Source of the DNA: CAYOSF01 sp964406605
GTDB lineage: Bacteria; Chloroflexota; Dehalococcoidia; DSTF01; RBG-16-68-14
NCBI GenBank assembly: GCA_964406605.1
Contig: CAYOSF010000016.1
Coordinates: 10,746-74,745 of the forward strand
Reading direction: 5' to 3'
DNA: 64,000 bases
Below, in pieces: positions 40,943-49,446 of the stretch. A model generated the notes under the pieces. The model made no database searches. It saw only the letters and a program-made list of their open reading frames with translations, and had not been told where the DNA came from. The translations under genes were made by a program, and so were the position numbers. How positions within the stretch are numbered: position 1 is the stretch's first letter; every line of letters starts with the position of its first letter.

Positions 40943-42174
40943 GGACGGCCTCCGAGCAGGGAGACCGCCTGCACGATGCCGTCGACCTCACGCTCTCCGG
41001 CGCCGGTGCGCACCAGGAGAGCTCCACCGTCCCGCACCTCGACCTCGCGCTCGCCGGACTCGTCCTCAGAAAGCGCCAGCCGGCACGAGACCCCGCGCTC
41101 GCGCAGGCCCTGGGCGGCGCGGCAGGCAGCCACCAAGGCCGACTGCGAATCCTCAACGGGCCGTACCACCACGTCGCTCCCGCCGGCTGGTTCCTCATCG
41201 GGTAGCCGCCTGGCCAGGGCGCTCGCTTCGAGCGCGAAACCGGACGCTGGTACGGACTGCCCGCCCACCAGACCCAGCAGCTCATCGTAGCGACCGCCGC
41301 CGCCCACCGGCTCGCCGTCCAGCAGAAAGCGAAAGATCGGGCCCGAATAGTACTCGAAGCTGCGGGCGAGCACCGTCTGGAGGCGGCAGGCGTGCCCCAG
41401 GGACTCCAGCGCGTCTACGATCGCGCCCAGCCGGGCCAGCGGCTCTCCCAGCTCCGGCAGAGACGACAAGAGCGCCTGCCGAACATTGGCCAGGTAGCCC
41501 GAGCCGGACCCCGGCACGTCGAATAGAAGCTGCAACGGGGCATCCAGCTCCGGCAGCCGCTCCTCGATCTCGGCGATGACGTTGGGATCGTCGTCCAGCA
41601 ACCGGTCGTACCAGGCCGCTTGCTCTTCCTGCGCCAGACCCGTCTTGGTCAGCACCGCGCGAACGAGTCCCGCGTGGGAGAGACATACCTCGGCGCCGGC
41701 GAGGCCAAGTACGGCCAGCACGTTCAGGCCCAGCAGGATCAGCTCCAGATCGCCTCGGAGACCGCTCTCGCCGATCAGCTCGACGCCGCACTGCCAGTCC
41801 TCTCGAGGCTCGTCGCCGCTGGCGAAGCGGAAGATGTTCTGCACGTAGCAGAGCCGGGCCGGCCGCCCGCCCGCCAGGTGCTCCGCGTAGAGCCGGGCAG
41901 TCGGAATGGTCGCCTCCGGCCGCAGCACCACCCGCTCACCGCTCCATCCGTCCCAGTCCAGGAACGAGTAAACACGGTGGAGCATCTGCGGCGAAAGGGT
42001 GCCGGCGGCCGTGAACAGGTGCAGGTACTCGATGGTGGGAGTGCGTATCTCGCTGTAGCCCGACGAACGGCAAACGGCCAGGAACACCTCCTCCACCCGG
42101 CGGAAGCGAGCCATCTCCGGCGGCAGGAGATCGCGCATGCCCCGGCAGCGCAGCAATTCGAAGGTATCCGGCAT
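40939..42174 (-). CDS. hisZ: ATP phosphoribosyltransferase regulatory subunit HisZ
   Basis: A 411-residue histidyl-tRNA-synthetase-like protein without the full set of aminoacylation residues. Class II elements are visible: GMRDLLPPEMARFRRVEEVF, VVLRPEATIPTARLYAEHL, and RSFEYYSGPIFRFLLDG plus GGGGRYDELLGLVGG. Motif 2 reads CYVQNIFRFASGDEPREDWQ, which fits HisZ rather than HisS. A C-terminal domain of about 90 residues resembles the anticodon-binding domain. It overlaps hisG by four bases. HisZ supplies the regulatory and structural part of the hetero-octamer with short HisG. Confidence 0.85.
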   Translation of the reverse strand: MPDTFELLRCRGMRDLLPPEMARFRRVEEVFLAVCRSSGYSEIRTPTIEYLHLFTAAGTLSPQMLHRVYSFLDWDGWSGERVVLRPEATIPTARLYAEHLAGGRPARLCYVQNIFRFASGDEPREDWQCGVELIGESGLRGDLELILLGLNVLAVLGLAGAEVCLSHAGLVRAVLTKTGLAQEEQAAWYDRLLDDDPNVIAEIEERLPELDAPLQLLFDVPGSGSGYLANVRQALLSSLPELGEPLARLGAIVDALESLGHACRLQTVLARSFEYYSGPIFRFLLDGEPVGGGGRYDELLGLVGGQSVPASGFALEASALARRLPDEEPAGGSDVVVRPVEDSQSALVAACRAAQGLRERGVSCRLALSEDESGEREVEVRDGGALLVRTGAGEREVDGIVQAVSLLGGRP

Positions 42175-42247
42175 GCTTTCGACCCAAGGCGCGAGCGTTT
42201 GCCCGCGCCTGTCATGTCACGCCCCCGCTCGGCGCCGGGGCTACCCC

Positions 42248-42253
42248 ATTGTA
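42248..42253 (-). promoter_or_regulatory. -10 element (TACAAT) of the hisZ operon
   Basis: Minus strand: GTC-TACAAT-GGGG, 73 bases before ATG 42174. No -35 is recognised. Confidence 0.45.
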
Positions 42254-42474
42254 GACGAGCCACTAGACCCCGACAACCGAACGGGCGGGAGTCGCGGGCC
42301 GACCGCCGGGGCCGGGCGCGCGCTCTTCCCGAGCCATCCGTGAAACCCGCTATGCGGACGCGCCGTTCCTCGTGCGTGTGCCAAAGGGATCGCCGCCGGG
42401 CGCGGTAACAGGGGTCCTCCTACCCCGTTTGGATCTAGACATCGAGAAGACAGAGCTACGTTGAGTTCAGACAC

Positions 42475-42495
42475 CCTCAGCGCCGGGCGCTGAGG
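42475..42495. repeat. 21-base inverted repeat
   Basis: CCTCAGCGCC (42475-42484) and GGCGCTGAGG (42486-42495) are exactly complementary around a single G. It lies about 75 bases before the lipoprotein start and could be an operator or a hairpin in its leader. Confidence 0.6.
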
Positions 42496-42568
42496 CCCCC
42501 GCCAAGTCAGAGCGATCCGTAGCCCACCACCCTCCGGCTGACCCCGACAGTCGCCACAGGAGATTGCC

Positions 42569-43288
42569 ATCAAAGGCGTACTGCCCCTATTGATCCTCGT
42601 AATGCTCTCCGCCGGTTGCACGGCTTCTCGGGCGGCGGCGCCGGCGCCCACGGCCACGCCCACAGCGACCGCCACAGCGACGGCCAGCCCGTCCCCGACC
42701 AGTACGGCTACGGTCACGGCCACTGTCACCGCCACTGCGGCTCCAACGCCCACGGCGACCAGCACGCCGGAGCCGCCAGCTACACCAACGCCAGAACTGA
42801 TATCGAAGGTGCTGCCGGCCGCGGAGCCGCCTCAGGCCCCGCCCGCTCCACCGGCGCCCGCGCAGGTTCCCGGCGGGACGTACCTGCCCGTCCCGGACGG
42901 AACGACGGTGGTCTGGGGCGGATGCGCCTCGGACGGCCAGTGCTACTGGTTCAACTTCTACTGGGCTCCCACGCACGAAGCCGTCATGCAGAACGGCGAG
43001 GGCCAGCACAAGGTCCAGCACGAGATGTGTCACGCGCATCAGCACTGGTCGATCAACGGCGGGGCGCCGCTAGCGCCCTCGGACTACGACCTGGAGTCCT
43101 GGTACGCGACCGCCGAAGGACAGAGCTTCACGAGTGCCGCGGCCGGGCTCTCCTGGCCCTGGTCTCACAGCCAGGTGAACGGTCTCGAAGACTTCGCCTG
43201 GACCTGCGCCTACTGGTACTACGATCCCGCGTACCTGCAGCAGGTCAGCCCGGAGCGGTACGCTTGGGCGGACGCCAACCTGCCCTAA
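42569..43288 (+). CDS. Lipoprotein with HExxH metallopeptidase-like motif
   Basis: A 239-residue exported protein. From ATC 42569 it starts MKGVLPLLILVMLSAGC, a textbook lipoprotein signal with Cys17; AGGAG lies 7 bases upstream. The only conventional nearby start, TTG 42590, would remove the basic residue and half the signal. Residues 20-95 are a Thr/Ala/Pro-rich spacer. The folded part carries QHEMCHAHQHW, an HExxH zinc-protease motif, and a later GLEDFAWTCAYW that may give the third ligand. Four cysteines (WGGCASDGQC, HEMCH, TCAYW) suggest disulfides. Function unknown; a surface protease is possible. Confidence 0.65.
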   Translation: MKGVLPLLILVMLSAGCTASRAAAPAPTATPTATATATASPSPTSTATVTATVTATAAPTPTATSTPEPPATPTPELISKVLPAAEPPQAPPAPPAPAQVPGGTYLPVPDGTTVVWGGCASDGQCYWFNFYWAPTHEAVMQNGEGQHKVQHEMCHAHQHWSINGGAPLAPSDYDLESWYATAEGQSFTSAAAGLSWPWSHSQVNGLEDFAWTCAYWYYDPAYLQQVSPERYAWADANLP

Positions 43289-43567
43289 CCGGCACGGTGG
43301 CCACCGACACGGTCGCCGTCTCCCCAACTCGGTCCATCATCCCCGAGGAGCCAGAGCCGACACCCCAATACCCGATTCGGGCTACGGTCGCCTGCGGGGC
43401 CTTCGCTTGCCCGCCAACGGACCTCTAGGCTAGAAGAAGATACGACTCACCAGCGCCAGAAGCCGGCCCCGGCATCACGGCCGACTGCAATTGACCGACG
43501 GGCCGGCGGTCGGCTGCCAGCGCAGGTTCCTGATGCGCCTCGAAAAGACTGAGCTGGAGGGCACGCC

Positions 43568-44371
43568 ATGAGCAATGAAGTAGGGCGACCACGGGCACTC
43601 GTAACCGGCGCTTCCGCAGGTATCGGGGAAGCTTTCGCCAGGCACCTGGCACGGCAGAGATATGATCTGGTCCTGCTCGCCCGGCGCCGGGACCGCCTCG
43701 AAACGCTGGCCTCGGAGCTCTCGACCGGGTGGAGTATTGCCGCCGAGGTACTGGAAGCGGACCTGGGAAAGGACGCGGGCGCGGCGCTGGCCGAGGAGCG
43801 GCTCCGGGTCGGTGACATCGGCCTGCTGGTGAACAACGCCGGCTTCGGGACGCGTGGCGAGTTCGCCGGTCTCCCACTGGGACGGGAGCTGGAGGAGATC
43901 GACGTGAACGTTCGCGCGGTCGTACGGCTGAGCCACGCTGCGCTGCAATCGATGGTCCCGCGCAGGCGAGGCGCGATCATCAACGTTGCGTCGACGGCCG
44001 CCTTCCAGGCGATGCCCCGCAACGCCACGTACGCTGCATCGAAGGCGTTTGTGCTGCATTTCTCAGAAGCGCTGCACGAGGAGGTCAGGCAGCACGGGGT
44101 GACGGTGACCTGTCTCTGTCCAGGACCCGTGCACACGGAGTTCCAGCAGGTGGCCGGCGTCGAAGGAAGTCGCGTGCCCGCACTGGGGTGGACGAGCCCC
44201 GACGCCGTGGTCGAGGCGGCCGTTTCGGCAATGCGCGACGGCCGAGCTATCACCGTGCCCGGAGTCCTGAACAAGATAGGCGCGGTGGGTGCCCAGCTCG
44301 CGCCCCGGTTCCTGAGCCGGCGCGTGGCCGGGGCCATCTTCCAAGGCCGTATCACCCGCACCGGAGCCTGA
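43568..44371 (+). CDS. Short-chain dehydrogenase/reductase (DltE/YqjQ-like)
   Basis: A 267-residue oxidoreductase. Cofactor loop TGASAGIGEAFARHLA with ARRRDR after strand two indicates NADPH. NNAGFG is near residue 90, Ser in NVASTAAF, Tyr and Lys in TYAASKAFVLHFSEAL. The C-terminus KIGAVGAQLAPRFLSRRVAGAIF is of the type found in the DltE-like subgroup. Substrate unknown. Confidence 0.9.
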   Translation: MSNEVGRPRALVTGASAGIGEAFARHLARQRYDLVLLARRRDRLETLASELSTGWSIAAEVLEADLGKDAGAALAEERLRVGDIGLLVNNAGFGTRGEFAGLPLGRELEEIDVNVRAVVRLSHAALQSMVPRRRGAIINVASTAAFQAMPRNATYAASKAFVLHFSEALHEEVRQHGVTVTCLCPGPVHTEFQQVAGVEGSRVPALGWTSPDAVVEAAVSAMRDGRAITVPGVLNKIGAVGAQLAPRFLSRRVAGAIFQGRITRTGA

Positions 44372-44400
44372 GGCCACTCCGCTCCCGGCGGGCAGGCTCT

Positions 44401-45666
44401 CTAGAGCGGCAGCCGCCCCGGGGCTTCCGGCTCACCGCCGAGCGCCCGGAGCGCGTCGTTCATCGCCGCGCGGTAGATGCCCTGGGCCATCAACTGCCGG
44501 GCTGCGGCCAGCCTCTCGCGATACGCGTCGCGCTTCAGTTCCTGCGCGCCCGCATCGTCGGGGTGCCCCCTGGTCGCCCACTCGGCGACGTGGCATGCCA
44601 TCGGCAGGTTCCCCCGCTCCAGCAACTCCCTGCCCCGCGCCACGAGCGCATCCACCCCGCCGGCGAGTGCCGCGATCTCGCCGCCCTGCTCGCTCCAGGT
44701 CGCGGGGAGCAGGTCGGCCGCGCTGCCGTTCCACCAGCCTCCCCAGAGCTGCACCAAGTTCCGAACGATGAACTTGGGGTCGTCATAGACCACGCGAAGG
44801 AAGGGCCGCTTCGACAGCTCAGCGTCGGGCTCGACCTCGTGGAAGATCTGCTCCGGGCTCTGGCCCGCGTTCATACGCTCCAGCACCTGATCGATGATCG
44901 ACCGCAGCCAGGCGGCCGTCTCGGTCAGTACGATGCGAACGCCGTCCGCCCCCTCGACCACCAGCCCGTGGCCGGGGAACATCCAGTCCGCGCCAAGGCC
45001 CGCCATCTCCTCCAGGGCCTCCGCCCATTCCAGGGGATATCGTTGAACCTTCTGAGGGTTGCCGCAGTTCGGGGCCGTCCAGACAATGAGGTCGCCGGTG
45101 AACAGATACCCGCGCTCGGGGAGCCAGGCGTACAACGCGTCGTCGGTCTCGCCCTTCGCCGCGCGGTAGCGCACCTCCGTGTCGCCGATGCGCTGCACCA
45201 GGCTGTCGCGGACCGTGAGCGTCGGCCAATCGAATTCGTCCGGGAAGGTCGGGCGCGGCAGGCTGAACTGGCGCTGGTTGATGATCGCGTTGTAGCCGTG
45301 CGTCAGATGGTAGCGGCGAAATCGCGCGACGCAATTCTCCTGCGCGATGATCTGCGGGCGCTCTCCCGCCTCCAGCCACGGCCGGAGCCCGAAGGCGTGG
45401 TCGGAATGACCGTGTGTATAGACAACGGTGTGCAGGGGCGCGTCGCTCCAGTTCCTGACTGCCTGGTGCACGCGCGTTCCAAGCCCCTGCAGCCCGGGAT
45501 CGATGAGCAGCAGGCCGGCGCTGGTCGCGACCGCGTAGGTATTCACGAAGGCCGTATGCATGAGGACGTCCGGCCGCACCGCGTGGGGATCGGCGCGAAG
45601 CTGCGGCACCCTCGCGTGGATCGGATCGTTGGTCACCAACGGGAACTTGTCTTCGCTAGCAGACAC
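44401..45666 (-). CDS. Metallo-beta-lactamase-fold hydrolase, alkylsulfatase-like
   Basis: A 421-residue protein. The zinc motif is YTHGHSDHAFG (HxHxDH), with later EADWMF-PGHGLVV-type histidine (GADWMFPGHGLVVEG) and GETDDALYAW. The second half (IIDQVLERMNAGQSPEQIFHEV, LWGGWWNGSAADLLP, AGGVDALVARGRELLERGN, ACHVAEWATRGHPDD) matches the dimerisation domain of SdsA-type alkylsulfatases. I start at GTG 45666, six bases after the AAGGGAGG box. The substrate could be an alkyl sulfate or another ester. Confidence 0.82.
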   Translation of the reverse strand: MSASEDKFPLVTNDPIHARVPQLRADPHAVRPDVLMHTAFVNTYAVATSAGLLLIDPGLQGLGTRVHQAVRNWSDAPLHTVVYTHGHSDHAFGLRPWLEAGERPQIIAQENCVARFRRYHLTHGYNAIINQRQFSLPRPTFPDEFDWPTLTVRDSLVQRIGDTEVRYRAAKGETDDALYAWLPERGYLFTGDLIVWTAPNCGNPQKVQRYPLEWAEALEEMAGLGADWMFPGHGLVVEGADGVRIVLTETAAWLRSIIDQVLERMNAGQSPEQIFHEVEPDAELSKRPFLRVVYDDPKFIVRNLVQLWGGWWNGSAADLLPATWSEQGGEIAALAGGVDALVARGRELLERGNLPMACHVAEWATRGHPDDAGAQELKRDAYRERLAAARQLMAQGIYRAAMNDALRALGGEPEAPGRLPL

Positions 45667-45888
45667 GGTCACCCTCCCTTTCTGGACAGACGCTGGCGCT
45701 CGAGTCGAGTCTACTAGGCGCTCGCGGAACATGGCCAGGCCGCGGTCAACCCGGAGCACCGCCCAGGGGCCGCCGCTGACGATGACGACGGCGGCGGACG
45801 GGCTCTGCCGGTCCGAATCGGAGCGTCCGGCGATCCGTCTCCGTTCCCGGAGACACAAGAGAACTCGATCCGTACCGCGGGCCGGTCC

Positions 45889-46857
45889 CTACGGTATCAG
45901 GAGCACCCGTCCGAAGGCCTGGCGGCTCTCGATGTAGGCATGCGCCTCCGCCGCCTCGGAAAGGGGGTAAGTCCTATCGATGACCGCCTTGAGCGACCCG
46001 TTCGCCACGTCTTCCAAGTGCCGGCCAATCATGGCGCGGACGCGGTCGGTGTTAACCGCTAGCTCAATTGTGAGGGAGACTCCCGTCAGACTCCGGTTGC
46101 CCGCAGACAGAAAACCGATTTCCGGCCGATGCGTATCCCGGCCCGCGTGGCCAACCGTGATCGCCCGGCCCCGGTAGGCAAGACTGGCCATGCTCCCGGA
46201 GAGCGTCCTGCCTCCGACGGAATCGACGACGAGATCCACGCCGCGGTCATTCGTGATGCGGCGAGCCTCCGCGACGAAGTCGCCTGTCTTGTAGTTGATG
46301 CCGTGGTCCAGTCCAAACTCCTTGAGTTGCTCTAGCTTCTCGTCGCTGGACGCGGTGGCGATGACCGTTGCGCCGGCCCTCTTGGCGAGCTGGATCGCCG
46401 CCAGTCCGACGCCTCCCCCGCCCGCCTGGATCAGCACCGTCTCGCCCGCCTGCAGGTGGCCGAACTCGAACAGGCAGTCGTCCGCCGTGCCGAACGGGAT
46501 GGGCACGCAGGCGGCCTGTTGCAGGTTAATGCCGTCGGGCAGGAGCCAGGTCGAGGCCGCCGGCGTCGACATCACGGACGCGTGCGATCCATGAGGCGCA
46601 ACGGCCACGACGGCTTGACCGGCTGACCGGTCGGCAACGTTGGCGCCGACTTCGCGCAAAATGCCGGAGCACTGGTAGCCCACGATGTGCGGCTTCCTCG
46701 GCATCGCGCCTCCGGCACGGTTCAAGACGTCACCACCCTCGATACTGACGGCCTTCACGTCGATCAAGACGCCGTCCGGGTGGCAGGAGGGGTCCGGTAC
46801 CTCCTCATAGCGGAGGACGTTGGGCGGACCGGTTTCGTAGTAGACTGCTGCCTTCAT
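45889..46857 (-). CDS. Quinone oxidoreductase-like MDR-family protein
   Basis: A 322-residue zinc-independent medium-chain oxidoreductase. It opens MKAAVYYETGPPNVLRYEEVPDP, as quinone oxidoreductases do, and has the NADPH loop LIQAGGGGVGLAAIQLAKR with VIATASSDEKLEQLKEFGLDHGINY. ATG 46857 sits behind GAGGAG; the frame extends 42 codons upstream without similarity. It probably reduces quinones or enones. Confidence 0.9.
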   Translation of the reverse strand: MKAAVYYETGPPNVLRYEEVPDPSCHPDGVLIDVKAVSIEGGDVLNRAGGAMPRKPHIVGYQCSGILREVGANVADRSAGQAVVAVAPHGSHASVMSTPAASTWLLPDGINLQQAACVPIPFGTADDCLFEFGHLQAGETVLIQAGGGGVGLAAIQLAKRAGATVIATASSDEKLEQLKEFGLDHGINYKTGDFVAEARRITNDRGVDLVVDSVGGRTLSGSMASLAYRGRAITVGHAGRDTHRPEIGFLSAGNRSLTGVSLTIELAVNTDRVRAMIGRHLEDVANGSLKAVIDRTYPLSEAAEAHAYIESRQAFGRVLLIP

Positions 46858-47062
46858 GGCTCTCCTCGCGGTCGGAGCTTCGTCTCGGTCATCCGGCCAA
46901 GCGCCGGCGAGACGCCCGACCACCTCACTGTAGCCCGCGCGAAGCCCTTGTGTCACACGGCTCTGTGCCAGTGACCGTCCCATCCCGGGACTGAAGCCGC
47001 GGTAACCATTCCGGCACTTGAGTCGGGGAGGAGGGCCTCACGGAGGCAGCGCGGCCACTGCC

Positions 47063-47092
47063 TTGACTCTTTCGGCCCCCGCCCCCTACACT
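47063..47092 (+). promoter_or_regulatory. Promoter TTGACT-N18-TACACT of the candidate small RNA
   Basis: TTGACT (47063-47068) and TACACT (47087-47092) are 18 bases apart. Expected start is near 47099. No protein start follows in a credible frame. Confidence 0.5.
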
Positions 47093-47098
47093 GATGCC

Positions 47099-47250
47099 GG
47101 TGGGTTGGGAGCGTCATGCTTCTGTCCTACCCTTCCTACCGTCCCGGCTCTCTCGCCGGGGCGGTTGTATTCTGCGACCTTTCTCCCCGATGCTTCCACG
47201 GAATCTTCGCGAGTCACGTGCCCGGGGGCCAAACCCGGGACCCGTTTTCT
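47099..47250 (+). ncRNA. Candidate structured small RNA of about 150 bases, 6S-like in outline
   Basis: Promoter, central hairpin and terminator-like end are arranged as in a small RNA gene. The ends can pair (GGT, GGGTT and GG at 47099-47108 with CC, AACCC and ACC at 47228-47243). The middle forms ACCGTCCCGGC / GCCGGGGCGGT (47138-47148, 47155-47165) with loop TCTCTC. The flanks between are pyrimidine-rich and unpaired, giving a rod with a central bubble, as in 6S RNA. The 3' end is CCCGGG..CCCGGG then TTTTCT. I do not find a conserved 6S sequence signature. Confidence 0.35.
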
Positions 47251-47389
47251 ATAATGGGCGATCCTACGGATGCGCGCGCCTCCGCTCCCGGTGTATGCTC
47301 CGCTCGCGCCGCCTGCAGACGCCGTCGGTCCGCCGGAACACGGACGCTTCGGCGGGCCCCTGGCGGACCACCCCGCTTAAGTCAGCGCT

Positions 47390-48253
47390 TCAGTCGAATA
47401 CGACCGTCTTGTTGCCGTAGACGATGATGCGGTGGCGTAGGTGAAAATCCACCGCTCGGGCCAGGACGACCTTCTCCAGGTCGCGCCCTTTGCGGACGAG
47501 GTCGGCTACGGCGTCGCGGTGGCTCACGCGCACGATATCCTGAACGATGATCGGGCCCTGGTCCAGTTCCGTCGTGACGTAGTGCGACGTGGCGCCGATG
47601 ATCTTCACGCCCCGGTCGTGGGCCTGGTGATACGGGCGCGCCCCGGCGAAGGCGGGCAGGAACGAGTGGTGGATGTTGATGATCCGGTTGCGGTACCGGC
47701 CGACGAACGCCTCGGTAAGGATCTGCATGTAGCGCGCCAGCACCACGAGCTCGATGTTCCGCTCCTCGAGTTCCGCGACAATGCGTTCTTCTTGGCGGGC
47801 CTTGGATTTCGCGGTGATCGGGAAGCTGTGGAATTCCACACCGAACTCGTCGGCGATGGAGCGCAGGGCAGGGTGGTTGCTGATGATCAGCGGGATCTCC
47901 GCCCTGAACTCCCCCATCCGCCAGCGCGCGAGCAGATCGTACAGGCAGTGGGGGAGCCTCGAGACGAAGACCGCGATGCGAGGAACGTAGTCCGAGAACT
48001 GAAGACTCCAGGTCATGCCGAAGCGCTCCGCGATTGGCTGGAACGCCCGCGCGATCTCCTCGCGGGGCACGTCGAACCCGGCAAGCTCCCACTCCACCCG
48101 CTGCAGGAAGGTCCCTTCTTCCTGGTCCGTGTGTTGGTCGGCATGAATGATGTTGCCGTTGTTGCGGTAGAGGAAATCCGAAACGCCGGCCACAAGCCCC
48201 TTCTGGTCTGGGCAGGATAGGAGGAGGACCGCGGTCACGCCTTCTTCGTTCAC
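47390..48253 (-). CDS. purU: Formyltetrahydrofolate deformylase
   Basis: A 287-residue enzyme that hydrolyses 10-formyl-THF to formate and THF, balancing one-carbon pools. The N-terminal ACT domain starts AVLLLSCPDQKGLVAGVSDF; the catalytic formyltransferase domain has IPLIISNHPALRS, VLARYMQILTEAFV, IINIHHSFLPAFAGARPYHQA (catalytic Asn-His region) and HYVTTELDQGPII with the catalytic Asp. GTG 48253 is behind GGGAG; the earlier TTG 48271 is too near the -10. Separate from the purine cluster. Confidence 0.94.
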   Translation of the reverse strand: MNEEGVTAVLLLSCPDQKGLVAGVSDFLYRNNGNIIHADQHTDQEEGTFLQRVEWELAGFDVPREEIARAFQPIAERFGMTWSLQFSDYVPRIAVFVSRLPHCLYDLLARWRMGEFRAEIPLIISNHPALRSIADEFGVEFHSFPITAKSKARQEERIVAELEERNIELVVLARYMQILTEAFVGRYRNRIINIHHSFLPAFAGARPYHQAHDRGVKIIGATSHYVTTELDQGPIIVQDIVRVSHRDAVADLVRKGRDLEKVVLARAVDFHLRHRIIVYGNKTVVFD

Positions 48254-48273
48254 GTCATCTCCCGCGCGCAAAG

Positions 48274-48279
48274 ACTATA
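48274..48279 (-). promoter_or_regulatory. -10 element (TATAGT) of purU
   Basis: Minus strand: TGCGC-TATAGT-CTT, 20 bases before GTG 48253. It is divergent with the pspC promoter. Confidence 0.45.
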
Positions 48280-48329
48280 GCGCACCATGAGCCAGGACGC
48301 TTCCTCCGGGCGTGGTCTTGGCACCTTGC

Positions 48330-48335
48330 TATAAT
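48330..48335 (+). promoter_or_regulatory. Extended -10 promoter (TTGCTATAAT) of the PspC gene
   Basis: TG at 48327-48328 and a perfect TATAAT. It overlaps an in-frame ATG at 48334, which therefore cannot be the start; ATG 48361 follows AAGGAGATC. Confidence 0.65.
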
Positions 48336-48360
48336 GGCGGCAGTCAAGGAGATCATGCTC

Positions 48361-48738
48361 ATGTCCGTGCATGACCAGCGCTTGCATCGCAGCGGCAGCG
48401 ACCGCATGATCGCGGGTGTCTGCGGAGGGCTGGCGACGTACTTCGCCATAGACGCGACCGTCGTCCGGCTGATCTGGGCCGTGGTCACGGTGCTCACCGG
48501 TGTGCTCCCCGGATCGCTCATCTATCTCCTCTTTGTCATCATCGTCCCTGTCGCACGTCCTGGAGACGCAGCGGAAGCGACCGATGAAGGCCGTCCCGCC
48601 CTGGCCGGGTTGTTGCTCATCATCATGGGCACGCTGCTCCTGTTGGGCAACTTCGGCCTCTTTCACTGGCTGAGCTGGGGCCGTCTCTGGCCCCTGCTGC
48701 TCATTCTCGTGGGCGTCGCCCTGCTCGCGCGACGGTGA
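48361..48738 (+). CDS. PspC-domain membrane protein
   Basis: A 125-residue protein. Residues 1-60 form a PspC domain (RLHRSGSDRMIAGVCGGLATYF, then two hydrophobic segments around VRLIWAVVTVL and SLIYLLFVIIV). A second pair of membrane segments follows (LAGLLLIIMGTLLLLGNFGLF, LWPLLLILVGVALLA), resembling the LiaF/DUF5668 membrane module. Such proteins take part in membrane-stress responses. ATG 48355 is an alternative start six bases earlier. It overlaps the next gene by four bases. Confidence 0.82.
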   Translation: MSVHDQRLHRSGSDRMIAGVCGGLATYFAIDATVVRLIWAVVTVLTGVLPGSLIYLLFVIIVPVARPGDAAEATDEGRPALAGLLLIIMGTLLLLGNFGLFHWLSWGRLWPLLLILVGVALLARR

Positions 48739-49427
48739 CGGCCGGCACGAACCTAGGGGGCTTTCGGCTGCTGCCGGTCGTGGCGGCCTACGCGGTCGCG
48801 ATGGCCTACGTGGAGGCGGCGGTCGTCGCCTACCTGCGCGAGATCCACGGTATCGATAACCTCATCCGCGACCTGCCGACCACCGCCGACCGTTTCACCG
48901 CGATCGAGGTGGGGCGGGAGGCGGCGACCATCGTCATGCTGCTGACGGTGGGCTGGATCGCGGGGCGACGGATCCAGGACCGTCTGGGCTACTTCGTCTT
49001 CGTCTTCGGCCTCTGGGACATCTTCTACTACTTCTGGCTGGCCGTGATTGAGGGCTGGCCGCACTCACCGCTGGAGTGGGACGTGCTCTTCCTGATCCCG
49101 GTGCCCTGGTGGGGACCGGTGCTGGCGCCGGTACTCATCGCGGCGGTGATGTGCATCGGTGGGGCGGCGGCCGTGCTGGGGGCCGACAGAGGCGTCAGGT
49201 GGCGCGTGACTTGGACGAACGCCGCCGTGGCTGCCGCAGGCATCGTCGTGGTACTCTACACCTTCATGGCCGACGGACTCGGCGCGCTGCCGAACGGAGC
49301 CGGTGCCGTCAGCCGCGTGCGTCCGTCCGACTTCCAGTGGCCGCTCTTCGCGGTGGGATTCGTGGTGATGTCCTGGGCCGGCCTGCGGGTCACCTGGCCC
49401 GGCCGCTCACGCCTGCTCCGCACATGA
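48735..49427 (+). CDS. Multi-pass membrane protein of unknown function
   Basis: A 230-residue protein from GTG 48735, overlapping the PspC gene. About six membrane segments are visible (LLPVVAAYAVAMAYVEAAVV, AATIVMLLTVGWIAG, YFVFVFGLWDIFYYFWLAVI, WWGPVLAPVLIAAVMCIGGA, AAVAAAGIVVVLYTFM, PLFAVGFVVMSWAGL). It is rich in tryptophan near the membrane faces. Co-translated with PspC, so a membrane-related role is likely; no family is recognised. Confidence 0.65.
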   Translation: MTAGTNLGGFRLLPVVAAYAVAMAYVEAAVVAYLREIHGIDNLIRDLPTTADRFTAIEVGREAATIVMLLTVGWIAGRRIQDRLGYFVFVFGLWDIFYYFWLAVIEGWPHSPLEWDVLFLIPVPWWGPVLAPVLIAAVMCIGGAAAVLGADRGVRWRVTWTNAAVAAAGIVVVLYTFMADGLGALPNGAGAVSRVRPSDFQWPLFAVGFVVMSWAGLRVTWPGRSRLLRT

Positions 49428-49446
49428 CCGCCCAGAGCGGCTGCCG

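Larger units (their letters stand above)
42175..42568. other. 394-base gap between hisZ and the divergent lipoprotein gene
   Basis: It contains the his promoter (42248-42253, minus strand), a 21-base inverted repeat (42475-42495) and a weak hairpin GGGGT-CCTCCT-ACCCC near 42405-42427. No gene is seen. Confidence 0.6.
46858..47389. other. 532-base gap with a candidate small RNA
   Basis: No protein gene is convincing. The middle holds a plus-strand promoter (47063-47092), a strong 11-bp hairpin (47138-47165), a CCCGGG/CCCGGG hairpin followed by TTTTCT (47221-47250), and a further TATAAT at 47250-47255. Confidence 0.55.

Noticed and set aside
47116..47427. Small protein gene in the purU gap
   Set aside because: The frame has no ribosome binding site or family resemblance, and the region folds as an RNA with terminator-like end.
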